Position numbers and translations under genes: made by a program
Notes under the pieces: generated by a model
The model's database searches: none
Told to the model about the DNA's origin: nothing
What the model saw: the letters and a program-made list of their open reading frames with translations, nothing else
Source of the DNA: Rhizophagus clarus
Taxonomy: Eukaryota; Glomeromycota; Glomeromycetes; Glomerales; Glomeraceae
Assembly (NCBI GenBank): GCA_015698045.1
Contig: BLAL01000206.1
Span: 806,001-870,000 of the forward strand
Direction of reading: 5' to 3'
Length of the DNA stretch: 64,000 bases
Shown here: positions 1-12,210 of the stretch, piece after piece
Layout of the letters: the number at the start of each line of letters is the position of its first letter
Position numbering within the stretch: the stretch's first letter is position 1

Positions 1-38
1 CCTTACTTTAATTCCTTTACCTAATTTCTTTACTTTAA

Positions 39-255
39 TCTCTCTATCCAGTGAAAGATGAGCAAACACGTATAAACCTATTGGATTGTCAGAAGACAGA
101 GAAGAGGAGGTTAATCTCTAATGATGACGATGTAATCATTTTTGATGACGGTTTTGCAAATGATAGTCTCATTTTCCAATCTTCCTGGGTAGAAGAGGCG
201 AAGTTGTGACGGAGTTAGTGCGCGTGGCAGAGGTCGTGGAAACCGTGATTGGTGA
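39..255 (+). pseudogene. decayed gene end with RG-rich tail
   Basis: An open frame without stop runs from 39 to 209 after a possible intron acceptor at 49-50. It is acidic and coding-like and ends at TGA 207-209. From 211 to 255 a shifted frame reads as a glycine/arginine-rich tail (two GRGRG-like motifs, ending in aspartate-tryptophan) and then a stop. The simplest reading is the last exon of a gene for an RG-rich, perhaps RNA-binding, protein that has suffered a frameshift near 209. The 5' part lies outside the window. I do not recognise the family, and the remnant could be chance. Confidence 0.25.
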
Positions 256-1890
256 CAAATAAGTTGGCAATTTGTTTGCAATTACATTTTCATAAGTCAC
301 AATAATTTACATAGCATGATTTAATCCGAATCTAATGACAATCGAAGATGGAATCGTAGCCCATCGGGCAATTAGCTCAACCCATTAGGACAAGCAAATT
401 AATCTTCGAAATGGATTTAAACTCGAATTGGGATAATAGTTAGATTATGAAAGAATTTTGTCGTAACGAGGACCCATTCAAATATTATTATCTCTACAAT
501 CAATAGCAGATTGAACTTCTTGAATGTAATTATCGGGGAATTGCATCACAATCGTTAAATTAGCCATCTAACGGAATTTATGAAAGTGAAATAATTGCAG
601 GAGATGATCAGACGTAATTTAAGTAAGCACATATCGTCTTTCTTAATAAATATATATTATTGTGATCAATTTAATTTATTAATCTATGTCGTGTAAATTT
701 ATTTATTAGCATATATTTTCTATCCTAAAGAAACAGAAGATGATATTCATTCTTCAAATACATTTGATGAAGTTAAGCCAGTTACAACTCCTATTTCAAA
801 TTTTCCAGCAATTAAAACGGAGCTCATTTCACAGAGTGCGCAAGCTTATATTGGCGCTCTTATTCATCATTTAACACGCGCACATTTGGAAGGGTTGGAT
901 ATTGTTATTGTTTTTCATTTATATTTCGGTATATGTGCACTTTTTTTCGCTTCTTTTTTTTATAGAATTTCTGATATTTCCCTGTTTTAGATATGGTTTA
1001 AATTTAAATAATTTTAATCGATTTTATTTTAAATTGTTTTAATTGTTACAAAAAATAAAGCATTTTCATATTATTCGTATTTAAATAAAATGAGAATATT
1101 TTATTTTGTTTTATTCAGAATTTTTCTATTTATATATATTATCTCATTTAAGTGCCGGAGACGGACTTAATGAAATTGGGGTATAGGAAATAAAATGAGT
1201 GAACTTGAAAGATATTTTAAAAACAAATAGATCTCATGCATCTTTCATATAACATGCTACTAAGCAAAAATAAGAAAACTTCGATAAAGAAATACTTGAT
1301 CCACTAAAATAGTATACATTCAATTGATTTTTTTTTTTTCGTTATTCAGGATTGAAGATAAATGAGAACGTGAAGTATTTTAAGAAAACTCAACGATTCA
1401 CTAAGAAATTTAGGGTCGTAAATATACTACCGATTAAAGAGATTATTTTATCAGTGCGTGATTTTTTTATCTTTTCAGAATCTGAATTAATAAAATTTAT
1501 AGTGGATGAAAAAAGCAATTGAAATCTAAAAAAAGTGATTGAATTTGCTTTAAATTTTACCAAAATTCCGGTCTTAAAAAAATAATTTTTTTTTATATTT
1601 TAATTCAACAGAAAATTGTTAAAATTTAAGCTATTAACGTTAATATTACGCTCAGATATTAATAATCAGACCGCGTATCTATAATAAAAGATACAAACCA
1701 TTTTAATTTATTATATAAGGGTTAGTATCAATTGTAATAATTATGATAAAATGATAAATAAATAAACTTTGATTTCAGTTAAATTGACCATTAAAAAATT
1801 AAATGTTAAATAATAAGATACTATATATGTTATTTTACTTAATATTGCTTTAAAAAATGCCCCTGAAGAAGCTCTACATACTCTCTACAT
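256..1890. other. AT-rich DNA with one exon-like open frame (697-990)
   Basis: Only the frame at 697-990 (plus strand, 97 codons, no ATG start) looks coding. Its stretch 734-900 has balanced codon use and follows a possible acceptor at 729-731. After about 900 it becomes AT-rich and hydrophobic and is probably intron or spacer. No family is recognised. The remainder is AT-rich spacer with homopolymer runs and nothing else that I can support. Confidence 0.2.
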
Positions 1891-2231
1891 GTGGATGAGT
1901 TTGATTCAACAACGGGTTCGCTTGATTCTCAGCAAGATGTACAAAAGATCACTGTAGGAACCTCATTACCCTCAGTTCCCTGGTACCAAATAAAACATTT
2001 AAAAAAAATATATAAAGAGATAGCGGATAAAGCATTGCTAAAACAACAAGGAAAAGCGAGTGAAGAGAAACCAAGGGTAAGAAGGGCAAGCAAATTGATT
2101 CAGGAAGCGAGATAAATACAGAAAAGTTAGTCACGTCAAAATTGCCTCTTGATGATACCGGCGAGTCTAGGACAGAATCAAAAGCGAAATTTAATTGGAA
2201 TCAAGGGTGGAATGCGTATTTGAATAAGTAG
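1891..2231 (+). pseudogene. frameshifted charged-protein fragment
   Basis: One frame is open from 1891 to 2115 (74 codons, polar and lysine/glutamate-rich). An overlapping frame is open from 2064 to 2231 and reads on in the same polar style, ending in a tryptophan-rich C-terminus (two WN pairs) and stop TAG 2229-2231. The 50-nt overlap of two coding-like frames fits one gene with a small insertion or deletion between 2064 and 2115. The family is not recognised and no intron explains the switch, since the possible GT...AG pair at 2077-2102 encloses only about 30 nt. Confidence 0.3.
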
Positions 2232-2514
2232 TGAACTTTATAGCACGCCAATCACGTGATTTTAAGTAAGTTTTTAACGATCTCGCTTTTCTTAGATAAC
2301 GCGCATATTGTATATAGTTTTTAATATATATAGAGTTGATTTTTAGTTAGAATTAGTTAGAATGATCGCTTGCGATCAATGTATTTGATCTCGTGTCAGA
2401 TACGGTAAATTGGTATATAGTGAAGTTTGTACGACTTTTCTAATGTATTTTGCTTTGTATTTATGTTCTCTCACATAATGATCAATAAATGAATGCATTT
2501 ATATGCATGGTAAC

Positions 2515-2615
2515 TCTATTAGCAGTGTTGGCATTTGGCCGCGGCCAAGACTTTTTTGGCCGTTTTGGCCACAGCCAAACGGCCAAACGGCCAATGTGCC
2601 AACACTGTCTATTAG
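2515..2615. mobile_element. hAT-like mini-element, 85 bp, with 8-bp target duplication
   Basis: The element spans 2523-2607 and begins CAGTGTTGGC and ends GCCAACACTG, so its termini are perfect inverted repeats. The interior is almost entirely made of TGGCC/GGCCA blocks in opposite orientation and could fold into one hairpin. It is flanked by an exact 8-bp direct repeat, TCTATTAG (2515-2522 and 2608-2615). An 8-bp target duplication and CA...TG ends are hallmarks of the hAT superfamily. The element is far too short to encode anything, so it would be a non-autonomous MITE. The high local GC contrasts sharply with its surroundings. Confidence 0.8.
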
Positions 2616-5600
2616 TATGATAAACATTAATCCTACTACCATGAAAGTTGAGATTGTAGTGGTTTCAGATCAGTTGAACAACTTTTAATTAGAAATAAGG
2701 TCAATTTTCTTTGGCCAAACTCCAAAGTACTATACTCCGTAATCCCTATTGTAGCTTGAGTTCCGTTGCCAAGCGTAACTACAATCCTAATTTCTATTTA
2801 ACCATATATATAAGACAAGTTATAGAATATTCTATGACGAAAGTTATAGATTCCATAATGATTCTATAACAAATAATGAATGGAATAGATAATATACTGT
2901 GTATGTATAATACCATTAATATTGAAATATGGTTTATAACATGTTTTGTAATCGAAATAAGATGTATTTTAATCAAACTTGCACAATCTGGAAAATCGAC
3001 TTCATTCTGAACATTTTTTCAAACAAAGAGAGAATATCAATTATCCTTTTTTTCAATCAATTGAACATTAAATCTGTTCATATTTCTTTAGATTTAGTTT
3101 GGGATTCCTAATTCTCATATTTTCCTATTTCTATTCTTTCTGTACTAATATTGTGAAATATTGCTTCTTTCAATGTAATTTAAACTCTAGCAATTATTAA
3201 AATTATCACTTAGTGTCCAAGTTTTTACTTATGTAAAAACTAATTACTATCCATAATTTTAAAACATCTTTAAAAATCGAATAAATCCATGTATGTTCAA
3301 ATGTTTAATTTCTTCCTTATATTCGAGAAGTGTAATACATAATAATTTTAATTTGTATCCACGATGCGATCAACAATCTAGATAGATAAGAAATCTAATT
3401 GTAACTATTTTCAGATAAACATGTATGTTGTAAACTCCAAGAGAGAAGCGGAGTTTTTTCGATTATTTAAATAATAGTCAATCGATATACTGTACAGCTT
3501 CTAAAATGAAGTCATCATATTATGGACTCGTACTTTGTGAGCAGAAGCTAGTGCTTTAACTAAAACTTTAGTAAAAATGATGTACAGGCAGGAAAAACTT
3601 AATTCTTTTATATTTACTGTTAGAAAGTCGTATGAGATATGGGATACGGAAATTCTTTGATACATAGTTATAATTAGAGTTGTGAGAGGAACACGGAATA
3701 TGAAATCTTTTGATGTTTTTAAAGTTACATATGTATTTCTGGATGTCTAGAAACTCCGGACAAATTCCAGGCATTTTAGTCCGGACAGGTTCATGAAGTA
3801 TAAAATTCTGAACAAATCGATTTTCTATACCAGACAATAGGTATGACATAACAAATCTTAGAATTATCAAACCTATAACTTAATTAATATAAGATTTGAA
3901 TTTAATTTATTTGTAATAAAGATTAATAGTAATTAATAGTGATATGATGGTGTCAATGATAACAATTTTTACTGGAAATTGGTAAAGCCACCAAAATTTA
4001 AGCCGTATAATAGTTAATGATTATCATCGAGTAAGATCCGGGCAAAGCTCAGCATTTTTAATATTGCGCCATAGGCTTATTATTTATTTTTTCTTTTGAA
4101 TATACAGTAATACAGAAAAAAAAATATATGCACCAATCATATTTATATTTCTATCTGATTTGTAAAGATAAGTTTTTAAGAAATAAAAGACTCAGCTTAG
4201 CAAAGGATTTTAATTATATAGTGATATTAAATTTATTATTCAAGTTATATTACATAGTATAAATTATTTATTGTAATTGTCACAACACTTATAAAATCAA
4301 AGCCAGGAATTTTCTTAATGACTAATTTACACAGCCATCATTTTGTTTAATTCCTCTTTTTTTTTTTGAAATAAAGATTTTATTAGGTCCATAAATCATT
4401 TTTTTGTGGTGAAATGATAAAACTTATTATATCCAGCTTATTTCATAATTTAGAAATTTATTTATATAACATTAAACAGGAATTCAACAGATTTACAAAT
4501 ACAATTATTACAAATCTTTTAAGAACTGCTGAAAAAGCAAGTAATGATTACCTTTCTTAGAAAAATTTCTAAAAGGTAAAAAAATGCAATTACCCGTAAA
4601 TGGTTGAAAATAAGAAAAATGGCCAATGTACTTTATAATACTATTTGATTATAACCGTTAGCAGCCAGAATATATCATCAATTTAGAAAATTAATGAAAT
4701 TTTAAAACTACAACAGATCTCCAAATCAAATCTCGAACAGTATCATTACAAGACCAAGAAAAAATGAAATCATATGAAAATTGCAAAGCTATTCAGAATT
4801 GGTTGACACATTTAAATAATGATCACAAGTCTCGTAAATTCCATGATCCTACACATAGACGGGCTAATTGATCAAGAAAATAAGGAATCCCAAATTTGCT
4901 AACTTGCCAAATCTGCAGACAAATCTATTGTTATAACAGCCATTGATTATTAATTTTCTAAGATTATAAAGATTTTTGTGTACATTGTTGGATTATCAAG
5001 TTAAGGAATAAAATGAATGTATTCATATCAGCAGTAGATTTCAGCAAACTCATTATAGTGAGATCTAAAAAGAATTGAATTATAAATGTCTCATAATTTG
5101 TTATAAAGTATATATACAAAAGACATTATTATTTACTAAATTAACATATTATATAGAGTATCTTGAATGAAAAAAATGGAAGCAGAGTAGTTTAATTTGA
5201 ATTCTGAAGATGGCATTAACCACGACTTTGACAAAAACCTCTAATTATTTTCGTAACGATCCCAATAATGACCTGATAATATTTCTAATAACGAACATAC
5301 TAACGACTCCGGTGATAATGTTAGAAAGTTCATGATGACTTGTATAAGCCAATCCTTCTAGTGAAACGTATATCTTGCTGATAATAGTCACGTGTCACCA
5401 TACACATATTTTATTTAGACTATACAAGCTTTTTGTCTGCCTTCAGGAATATTGTTAATCAAGAACGTATTTACTGAAATAAAACATATACAATCCAATG
5501 CGTTTTGCCCGCTTTTAGGCCTAATCTTTTCTTGAAACTTATATTCATACTCCATAGATAATATAAAGGAACTATTATAACATAGTTGTCTAATAATTTA

Positions 5601-6650
5601 GTTATTGGTTGTATTTGGAAGATTGTGAAAAAATATTTTAGTTAAATATTCAAAATAAATGCGTATAGAGAGTAATAACCCTTCATCATAAATAATTAAA
5701 ATTCTCTTACTAATATCAACAGAAATATGATTTATCAACTGAAGTCGAAGAAGTTGTTGGTAAAGAAGTCATATACCAGAAGTTGAAGCTGCAACAAGAG
5801 TTCCAAGACATATTAGTATATGACCCAATTATATTCACAAAATATATATGTAATCATGATTTTCTTCTATCAATCATTCTATAATCTTTTTTTATTAAAT
5901 TTGCTATTCCTCTTTAAATAAACTGAATAAATTGAAGATAAATGGAAGGTATTTCCAATTGAAATCAGGTTAGAAAAGCCTAAAGAAAAACAGAATTGAA
6001 ATTAACCAATCACATTAAAAAATGATTTTTTCAAAAAAAAAGAAAGATTTCAAATTTTGCTATTGTCCTATTGATAATTAAAAGTTAGAATTTCACACCA
6101 GTATACATCATAATAGTAGGAAAAACAAATTATTTCACAATTAAATAGTTTACAATAAATAAATGTATATCAATACTACTATTACTTTAGTATTTTAAAA
6201 AGTTCACACTTTTCTACAAGCATACAGCAATCTGCTGTACAATAATATTTTATTTTTAGAAACGTTTGTAAAAAGGCGATTAATCATTTAAAATAGGTTG
6301 TTTTTGTTTAAAAAAAAAATACATATATATACACTACTAGATTTAAATTGAAATAGTTTAGTCATAAGCTGTCACTCGATGATGATTCGGAAAAGTTATG
6401 TAAAAAATATATATACAATAATTAGAGTTGATTAGATTGCAGCACACTTAAGTTAAGCTATAAAATATGTATATTATTATTAGTACTCCAAATGAAAAAA
6501 AGGTGACAAGTAAAAGAATTAAGTTTTAACAGTTGGCAAAGTTTTATTTTCTATTAACGATAAGAAAGGTATACAATCTATTCTACGCAGGTTCTAGTTG
6601 CCATATTGTCATTGTCATATCATTGTTTCTATAATTTCAATTATTTATTA
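2616..6650. other. gene-poor AT-rich spacer
   Basis: I see no coherent coding region, RNA gene or repeat family here. Short open frames (for example 2929-3111 plus and 3568-3870 minus) have AT-driven composition, no splice-linked continuation and no recognisable motif. Around 5220-5400 a less AT-rich patch might be old coding sequence, but it is broken by stops in every frame. Confidence 0.4.
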
Positions 6651-6689
6651 GGTTGATAACTATTACATATTCAAAATAGAGTATTATTA

Positions 6690-7742
6690 ATAATGATTTA
6701 TTAAATCGAAGAAGTGAGCTTAAGACCCCTTTGCTAAGACATGAATCAAAGCTGGCTGAAGGTGTAGTTGAAGGACATAATATTATAAATGAGGGTAGTG
6801 ATAACATGAAAAAAAAGAAAATAAATATTCATTTAAATTTTTATCATAAGAATCTAGAACCTTTCCCCTTAACAACTTAATAATAATGTATTTGCTAAAA
6901 TCCTCTATTTTGAAACTGATCACAAACGACTATAGTTTTATTGAATAGAAAAGAGTTCAGGCTGTAATGAAAATATATTATATACCTTAGTATTTTTTTC
7001 TTTAATAATTTTTGAATCACAAATATCTTATCATTAAGGAAAAAGAAAAAGAATTCATTTCAATGGATTAAAGATATCCTAAGCCAAACTTAACGATTAG
7101 GAAAAAAAAATTCATTGTTCAATGGATTGAAAATAATTTAGAACCGAATGATAAAAATGAAATACAAACCTCTTAACATCCAATTGATTTGAAATAACAC
7201 AGGGCCAAATGACAAACCTCTTAATGATGATGAGATAGAATTCAATGGATTAAAAATAATTAGGGCTAGATTATAAAATTAAATAATGGAAAAACAATGC
7301 AAATAAATTGTAAAACAGCATTTTGTTGAAATCACCGCAGAAGATATAATTAACGATGAATCTAAAAAACAACTTAATCACTAATAATGAAATATACCAA
7401 TGTATTTATTAAAAGAAATTTCTCACTAGTGTTAATTATCGATTTAACAAAGAATAGATTTTGATATAAAAGAGATCAATTATTATTAAAAGAATGTCAA
7501 TTGAAAAAATTAGTTTAATTGTAAGAATTGACAAACTCTCTTTGATGATTGGAAAACGTAATAGCCTAATTGACAATAAAAACGACACACCTTTGATGAA
7601 TAAATTAAAGCTTACTTTACAAATTATCGACAAAATAAATAATTTGGAGCTTGAAGAAGAATTTAAATCAACTTTAGAAAAATATTTAGCAAATTTCAAA
7701 AACGAATTGTATTACAAAATTAGGTCCAATATTTCTAGATAG
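6690..7742 (+). pseudogene. decayed repetitive coding fragments
   Basis: About 6677-6880 is an open frame of some 65 codons with a charged, coding-like sequence. Between 7050 and 7270 the motif TTCAATGGATTRAAAATAAT recurs in degenerate form with fragments resembling LEPND. A further frame, 7494-7742 (82 codons), gives a lysine- and leucine-rich helical peptide. The pieces are in different frames and do not join by obvious introns. I read this as one or more degenerated genes with an internal repeat. The function is unknown. Confidence 0.25.
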
Positions 7743-8518
7743 ATATAAAATTAATGTAAATTATTTAGAAGTGTTTTTAAAAAATTCATAAAATATAAAT
7801 TATTAATTAGAAATAGGGTATGTCAAAAAAGTGATGATATTTTACTTAGAATTTGAAACCAAAATGGGAATTCAATATTACTATAAATAATAATACTAAA
7901 CAAATTTATATTTCATTTTACAGGTAATAATTACTAGAAAACCTTATTTTGTACTAGTAAGCTATACTGAAAAACTTAATATTATTATTCTTTGCAGCAG
8001 ATTTTGGATTATCAATAATAAGCATAGACAGATATAAATATATAAATTCTCCCAACTATATCAGATTTATTATAATTTATAGAAGTATTTTCTCAAGAAT
8101 AACGCACAACTCATTCTAGATATGAAAGAAAGGTGGAAAATATAATGAACGTTTCCTTTTTGATAAAGAAAACAAAAACCGTAAAATTTGATATCAAAAA
8201 TTAGTTACATTATCAGCTTTGAGTGCTGTAAGAGTAAATGCAGTAAGCGTATTCGTATCCTTATAATTTAGATTTTTTCTATTTTTTTTTAAAATTCATT
8301 CATCTAGCACTACAATAAATATTTTTTAAGACCAAAAAAATTTATGAAAAAGTTGTCATTATGTTAATATAATTATTTTCCTATAGATGATAAAATTTAT
8401 AAGTTTTGGCCTATTGTCTTTTTTGATAAAAAATATAAATTTTCTTTCTAAAATACATTTTCATGCACTTTATCATAATCTTCATTAATTATTAATTCAC
8501 TGTCAATTTTTAAATAAT

Positions 8519-9272
8519 TTGGTTATGAGTTGCTTCTTTGGTTGGGAACCCTGGAAAATCGTTATAACAAGAAAATTAAAAAGCATCAAGGACCATTTAG
8601 AAGTTCATGATAATTTGGAGGGGTTAAAACGGTTATTTGAAGAAGATGAAGTGCTGGGAGGAATTAGAGATGTGGAGGAAGAGGAATTTACATTTCCAAA
8701 AAATAAGATACAATTTAATTACCTGAGAAATTGACCAGATATTATAAGGAAAGATATTAAAGTAATTTGTGTATGAAACATTCCATTTGTTCATGCCTTT
8801 AATAACATGAACAGGAGAGAGTTCCAAATTCCTTATCATCAAAAAATTCAAGTAATAACTGTATTGGATTTCTATGGTCATGTGATTTTATTAATTAAAC
8901 TTGATGTGCGCAAATCGGATTTTTTGCGAGAAATCTGTTATGTTCATGATGTTCATGATTGGCAAAGATGTTCATGAATTGTCACGAACGCGAAACTATG
9001 ACGATGAGAGTTATTATATTGCCTCTCGTCAACCACGAAGTAGCTCTGCATACAGTCATATAAATCAGGTTTAAACTATATTGCTTGACCAAACAAATTT
9101 ACTAATAATCAATATAATATATAAATATAATTTTAAAGAAAAATTGGAAAATATGGTCAATTATAATATATACAATGTCGGACAACCAGAAATTATAGTG
9201 AATATTAATGATATTGACAATGCATTAGAAAACGAAAAAAAAAAGTTCAGTATGCATGCGGAAAATATATAG
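8519..9272 (+). pseudogene. broken coding-like region
   Basis: Several adjacent frames look coding. The stretch 8519-8734 (71 codons) is acidic and rich in EEDE/EEEE runs. About 8803-8973 opens with ATG and runs 57 codons. About 8990-9072 is serine/arginine-rich. The stretch 9081-9272 is an asparagine-rich tail. They alternate frames and no splice sites restore one reading frame. It is most likely a degenerate gene, possibly transposon-derived, ending just downstream of the convergent secreted-protein gene. No domain is recognised. Confidence 0.25.
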
Positions 9273-9438
9273 AAAACTTACAATTACATACAAAAAATGT
9301 ACAAATAAATATTCAAGAAAATCATTTATTATTTTTACAAGTATAAACTTGTTACATTTTATTAAATTAAAGTTGGTATAATTATTATGCAAGGTGTTGT
9401 TAAAGGGGTAACATTATTATGATATTGATAAATTTAAA

Positions 9439-9967
9439 TCATGTTTGGAATCCGAACGTTACATTTGTTTGGAGGTCGCCAGTAAATTCCAATAAACATT
9501 GTACCGGAACTCCCTTGTCATGAACGGCTAATTCGTAGGTGGTTTCATGGTCACTAAATTTATGTTTCTAGAAAGCAAGATAAATTTTAATTTAAATATT
9601 TATGAATGAAAGGTAATCCATCCAATTTATTTACCTTTATATCTCTTCTGAAACTCAAAGTCCCGCTAGGGGTACATCCATGAAGTTTTGTTGTGACTTT
9701 CTCTAAAAGAAAGAATTCTTTCAGTTAAATTAAATAGAATGCAAAAATTATTTCTTTTGTTGGTTGCAATATCATACCATTATCTTTTATTCCAGTTCCA
9801 TCCCATTTAACTTCAAGAATCATTTTATGTTCTCCAGCTTTTTTGACTTTGAACAGCTGGGGTATAATACGCTTGAAAATGTTAACATCTTGGGAAGTAT
9901 AAGAGGAATTAATGAAAAGAAGGAATGCGATAATAAAAATTATGACAAACTGGCTACGAGTATTCAT
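9439..9967 (-). CDS. small secreted protein, paralogue of the divergent gene at 10835
   Basis: Spliced model on the minus strand with three exons: 9967-9778, 9702-9635 and 9567-9439. Both introns are GT-AG (donors GTATGA and GTAAAT), 75 and 67 nt long, and give an unbroken 128-residue protein. Residues 1-24 form a signal peptide (short basic start, hydrophobic core 8-19, small residues before about 25). The mature part has the motif WDGTG at 55-59 near the first splice site and a last exon containing TTYELAVH. The divergent neighbour shares WDGT, TTYELAVH and an equally long last exon (129 nt). A TATATAAA box lies 62 nt upstream of the ATG. The product is probably exported or membrane-processed and its function is unknown. 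An effector-like role is possible but not shown. Confidence 0.78.
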
Positions 9968-10021
9968 CGTTGATTTGATATTTTAATTTTGTTTTGAAAA
10001 TAAACGTGGTGAAATAAAGTG

Positions 10022-10029
10022 TTTATATA
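10022..10029 (-). promoter_or_regulatory. TATA box of the minus-strand secreted-protein gene
   Basis: Read on the minus strand it is TATATAAA inside TTCTTATATAAACACTTT, 62 nt before the ATG at 9967. The same 18-mer precedes the paralogue at nearly the same distance, which supports a real conserved core promoter over a chance AT-rich match. Confidence 0.65.
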
Positions 10030-10632
10030 AGAAAATGTCAATATACCACTTATAGCAATTACAAAATTTAATAGGATGAACATAAGAATTTCATTAATTT
10101 CATTAACTTACTTAAATTTGTAATCTTTTAATGCTTTACTATTTATTTACTTTGAAGCAAATTTGACGAAGATCGATTATAATATTCTGCATGCGAATCA
10201 GCTGGTCCTGTAAATCTAATAAACTTAATATTAAAATTTCCCAATCATATACATATGATCATCTTCGGGATAACCTAAGATTCCTAGATTTCATAATAAA
10301 TGAAACGCGACGAACTATACAGTATTTGACCTTATTTATAGTTTTAATATTACTGAAGATTTATTTTATTCAAAGGAAAATTTGACGATAAAGTTCGCTT
10401 GAAAAATTCGTGCAATTGTTATTGTTAAAGGTTATGAAATTTAGCTTGCCTTTTTTTTCATTCAATAATCAGATCATAACCCTAAAAAACTGAATTTTAA
10501 AGAAAAGTCGAGCCATTAAAAGAAATCATTTGAATTCAAAATATTTAATGTTTTTCCATTTTTTTTTCATTTCCGAACACTATCGTACCAATGATAGCAA
10601 TGTTAAGGTTAATTTCTTAATATATTACTGTG

Positions 10633-10671
10633 CCTAAATGGGCCCATTTTAGGGTATTCCCTAAATGATTG
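10633..10671. promoter_or_regulatory. palindromic candidate regulatory site between divergent genes
   Basis: The palindrome centred on AAATGGGCCCATTT extends outward to CCTAAAT...TTTAGG with one unpaired T. It is immediately followed by a second imperfect dyad, AGGGTATTCCCT. GC-containing palindromes are rare in this AT-rich spacer and this one lies inside the shared promoter region. A protein-binding role is inference only. Confidence 0.35.
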
Positions 10672-10771
10672 ACATAATTTAATTAATTATTCGGGGGTGT
10701 GATAATAGGCAATCGTACCATAACATCCACGTGTGATTCTACGTGATTGACTGAATGTTTGAGTCCTTTCT

Positions 10772-10779
10772 TATATAAA
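10772..10779 (+). promoter_or_regulatory. TATA box of the plus-strand secreted-protein gene
   Basis: TATATAAA inside TTCTTATATAAACACTTT, 63 nt before the ATG at 10835. It matches the opposing gene's box in sequence and spacing, and the following bases (TTTTACC against TTTCACC) are also conserved. Confidence 0.65.
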
Positions 10780-10834
10780 CACTTTGTTTTACCGTTCTCA
10801 TCATCAAAAACAAATTATAAACTTGAATTAATTT

Positions 10835-11355
10835 ATGAATATGAATCGCCAATTTATATTCGTTATTACATTTTTCCTTTCCCTTCTTCTCGTTACTTCT
10901 TCTACTTATGTAGAAGTAAAACAAGTAGTACCCACAACATTTACCGTCAATAGAGTTCATTCATCTAAAATTGTCGTAGGAATTTCATGGGATGGAACTA
11001 ATGAAGCAGACGATGGTATGTGTATGCATATATTTTATCTATTTATAAATATTTTCTAATCCAATTATTGAAACCTTTTTTTCAGAATATGTCTTAGCCA
11101 GACTTAAATGTTTTGGCGATGCTGTAACTGTCTTAAACTCACCTCAGGTAAAAAATTGAATTAATTTTTTTGTATTTTTTTTTTTTTTTATTATTATTAA
11201 AGCTAATTTTTAAATTTGTTTTCTAGGACCATGTATTTGGTGACCGCAATACTACCTACGAATTAGCCGTTCACAAAAATGATGCTTTGGTGAGGTGTAG
11301 AACGGGAGTTAAGGACATTGAGAGATGGTTAACCTTCTTTTATTTCCGAACTTGA
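10835..11355 (+). CDS. small secreted protein, paralogue of the divergent gene at 9967
   Basis: Three exons: 10835-11015, 11086-11147 and 11227-11355, with GT-AG introns of 70 and 79 nt. They join in frame to 123 residues. The second ATG (10841) is an alternative start that aligns slightly better with the paralogue. Residues 1-23 are a signal peptide with a strong leucine/phenylalanine core. The motif WDGTN lies at 52-56 next to the first splice junction, a cysteine is conserved in exon 2, and exon 3 begins DHVFGD and contains TTYELAVH. Exon phases and the 129-nt last exon equal those of the minus-strand paralogue, so the pair arose by inverted duplication. AATAAA occurs at about 11440. The function is unknown; the product is predicted to be extracellular or in the secretory pathway. 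Confidence 0.78.
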
Positions 11356-12210
11356 TTGCACATTTACTTTTATGTGATAGTACATTCTTTAATTAATAAT
11401 AACAATGGCACTATATATATTTTTTACACTTCTTACATTAATAAATTTCGCACTTATAAAAAAATCATCATCATAATACTTGATATTTCAAGACTGTAAT
11501 TTATTATTGAAAATAATAAATCAAAAAAAAAAAAAAACTATTGAATAATTAACTGAAATTTTAATTAAATTATTCGAAAAAAAAAATGACAAGAGTCTTC
11601 TTACTCTTATGAACTCACGTACTTTCAGTTTCGATTGGCCATCAAACTAGTTATATTTTCTGTTCGTGTAACATTGATCATATTTAAAATCGAACCGGGA
11701 TGTTTTTTTTATTAGTAACCAGGTTAGGTTTCAAATACTTTTAAATTTTTATTTAATCAATTATTATTTTATTTTATTTTTTTTTTAAGAAAAAAAAAAA
11801 AAAATACTAATTAATAATAATTAACCATCTATATTATTAGAACCAAAAAAAAAAAAAAAAAATGAATGTCACTGACGCCGAATACATAATATGTCAATAT
11901 GTTGTTTACAATAAATTTTAATGTCTCTCGATTGACTCCTTTAAAACACTCCCAATTACTCAGCACATTGCACTGACCACAAAAAATGGTCTCGTAAATT
12001 GGTTTGCCATAATAATTAATGAAAATAATAAAAAAAACCATCGAAAATAGAAATAGATAAGAAACTTCATCTTTAGATTTAAGATTCCCATATGAAAATA
12101 TAATGTATATAGTGTGATGATCCGGGGGAATCCGTGATCTTCCAATGAATGAAAATGAGTTTATATTTTTATGGTATAATTTTATTAGTTCCGGTACGAC
12201 TAACGCAAGG
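11356..12210. other. AT-rich spacer
   Basis: Homopolymer A and T tracts (11521-11536, 11784-11802, 11846-11861) and no coherent frame. The 135-codon minus frame at 11829-12236 is low-complexity phenylalanine/isoleucine sequence produced by these tracts. Confidence 0.4.

Larger units (their letters stand above)
9968..10834. promoter_or_regulatory. bidirectional promoter region of the secreted-protein pair
   Basis: This 867-bp spacer separates the two head-to-head paralogues. Each edge carries the same core promoter text, TTCTTATATAAACACTTT, followed by a pyrimidine-rich leader. A palindrome lies between them (10633-10654). Short open frames inside (for example 10191-10385) look like AT noise. 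Nothing else is recognisable. Confidence 0.5.
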
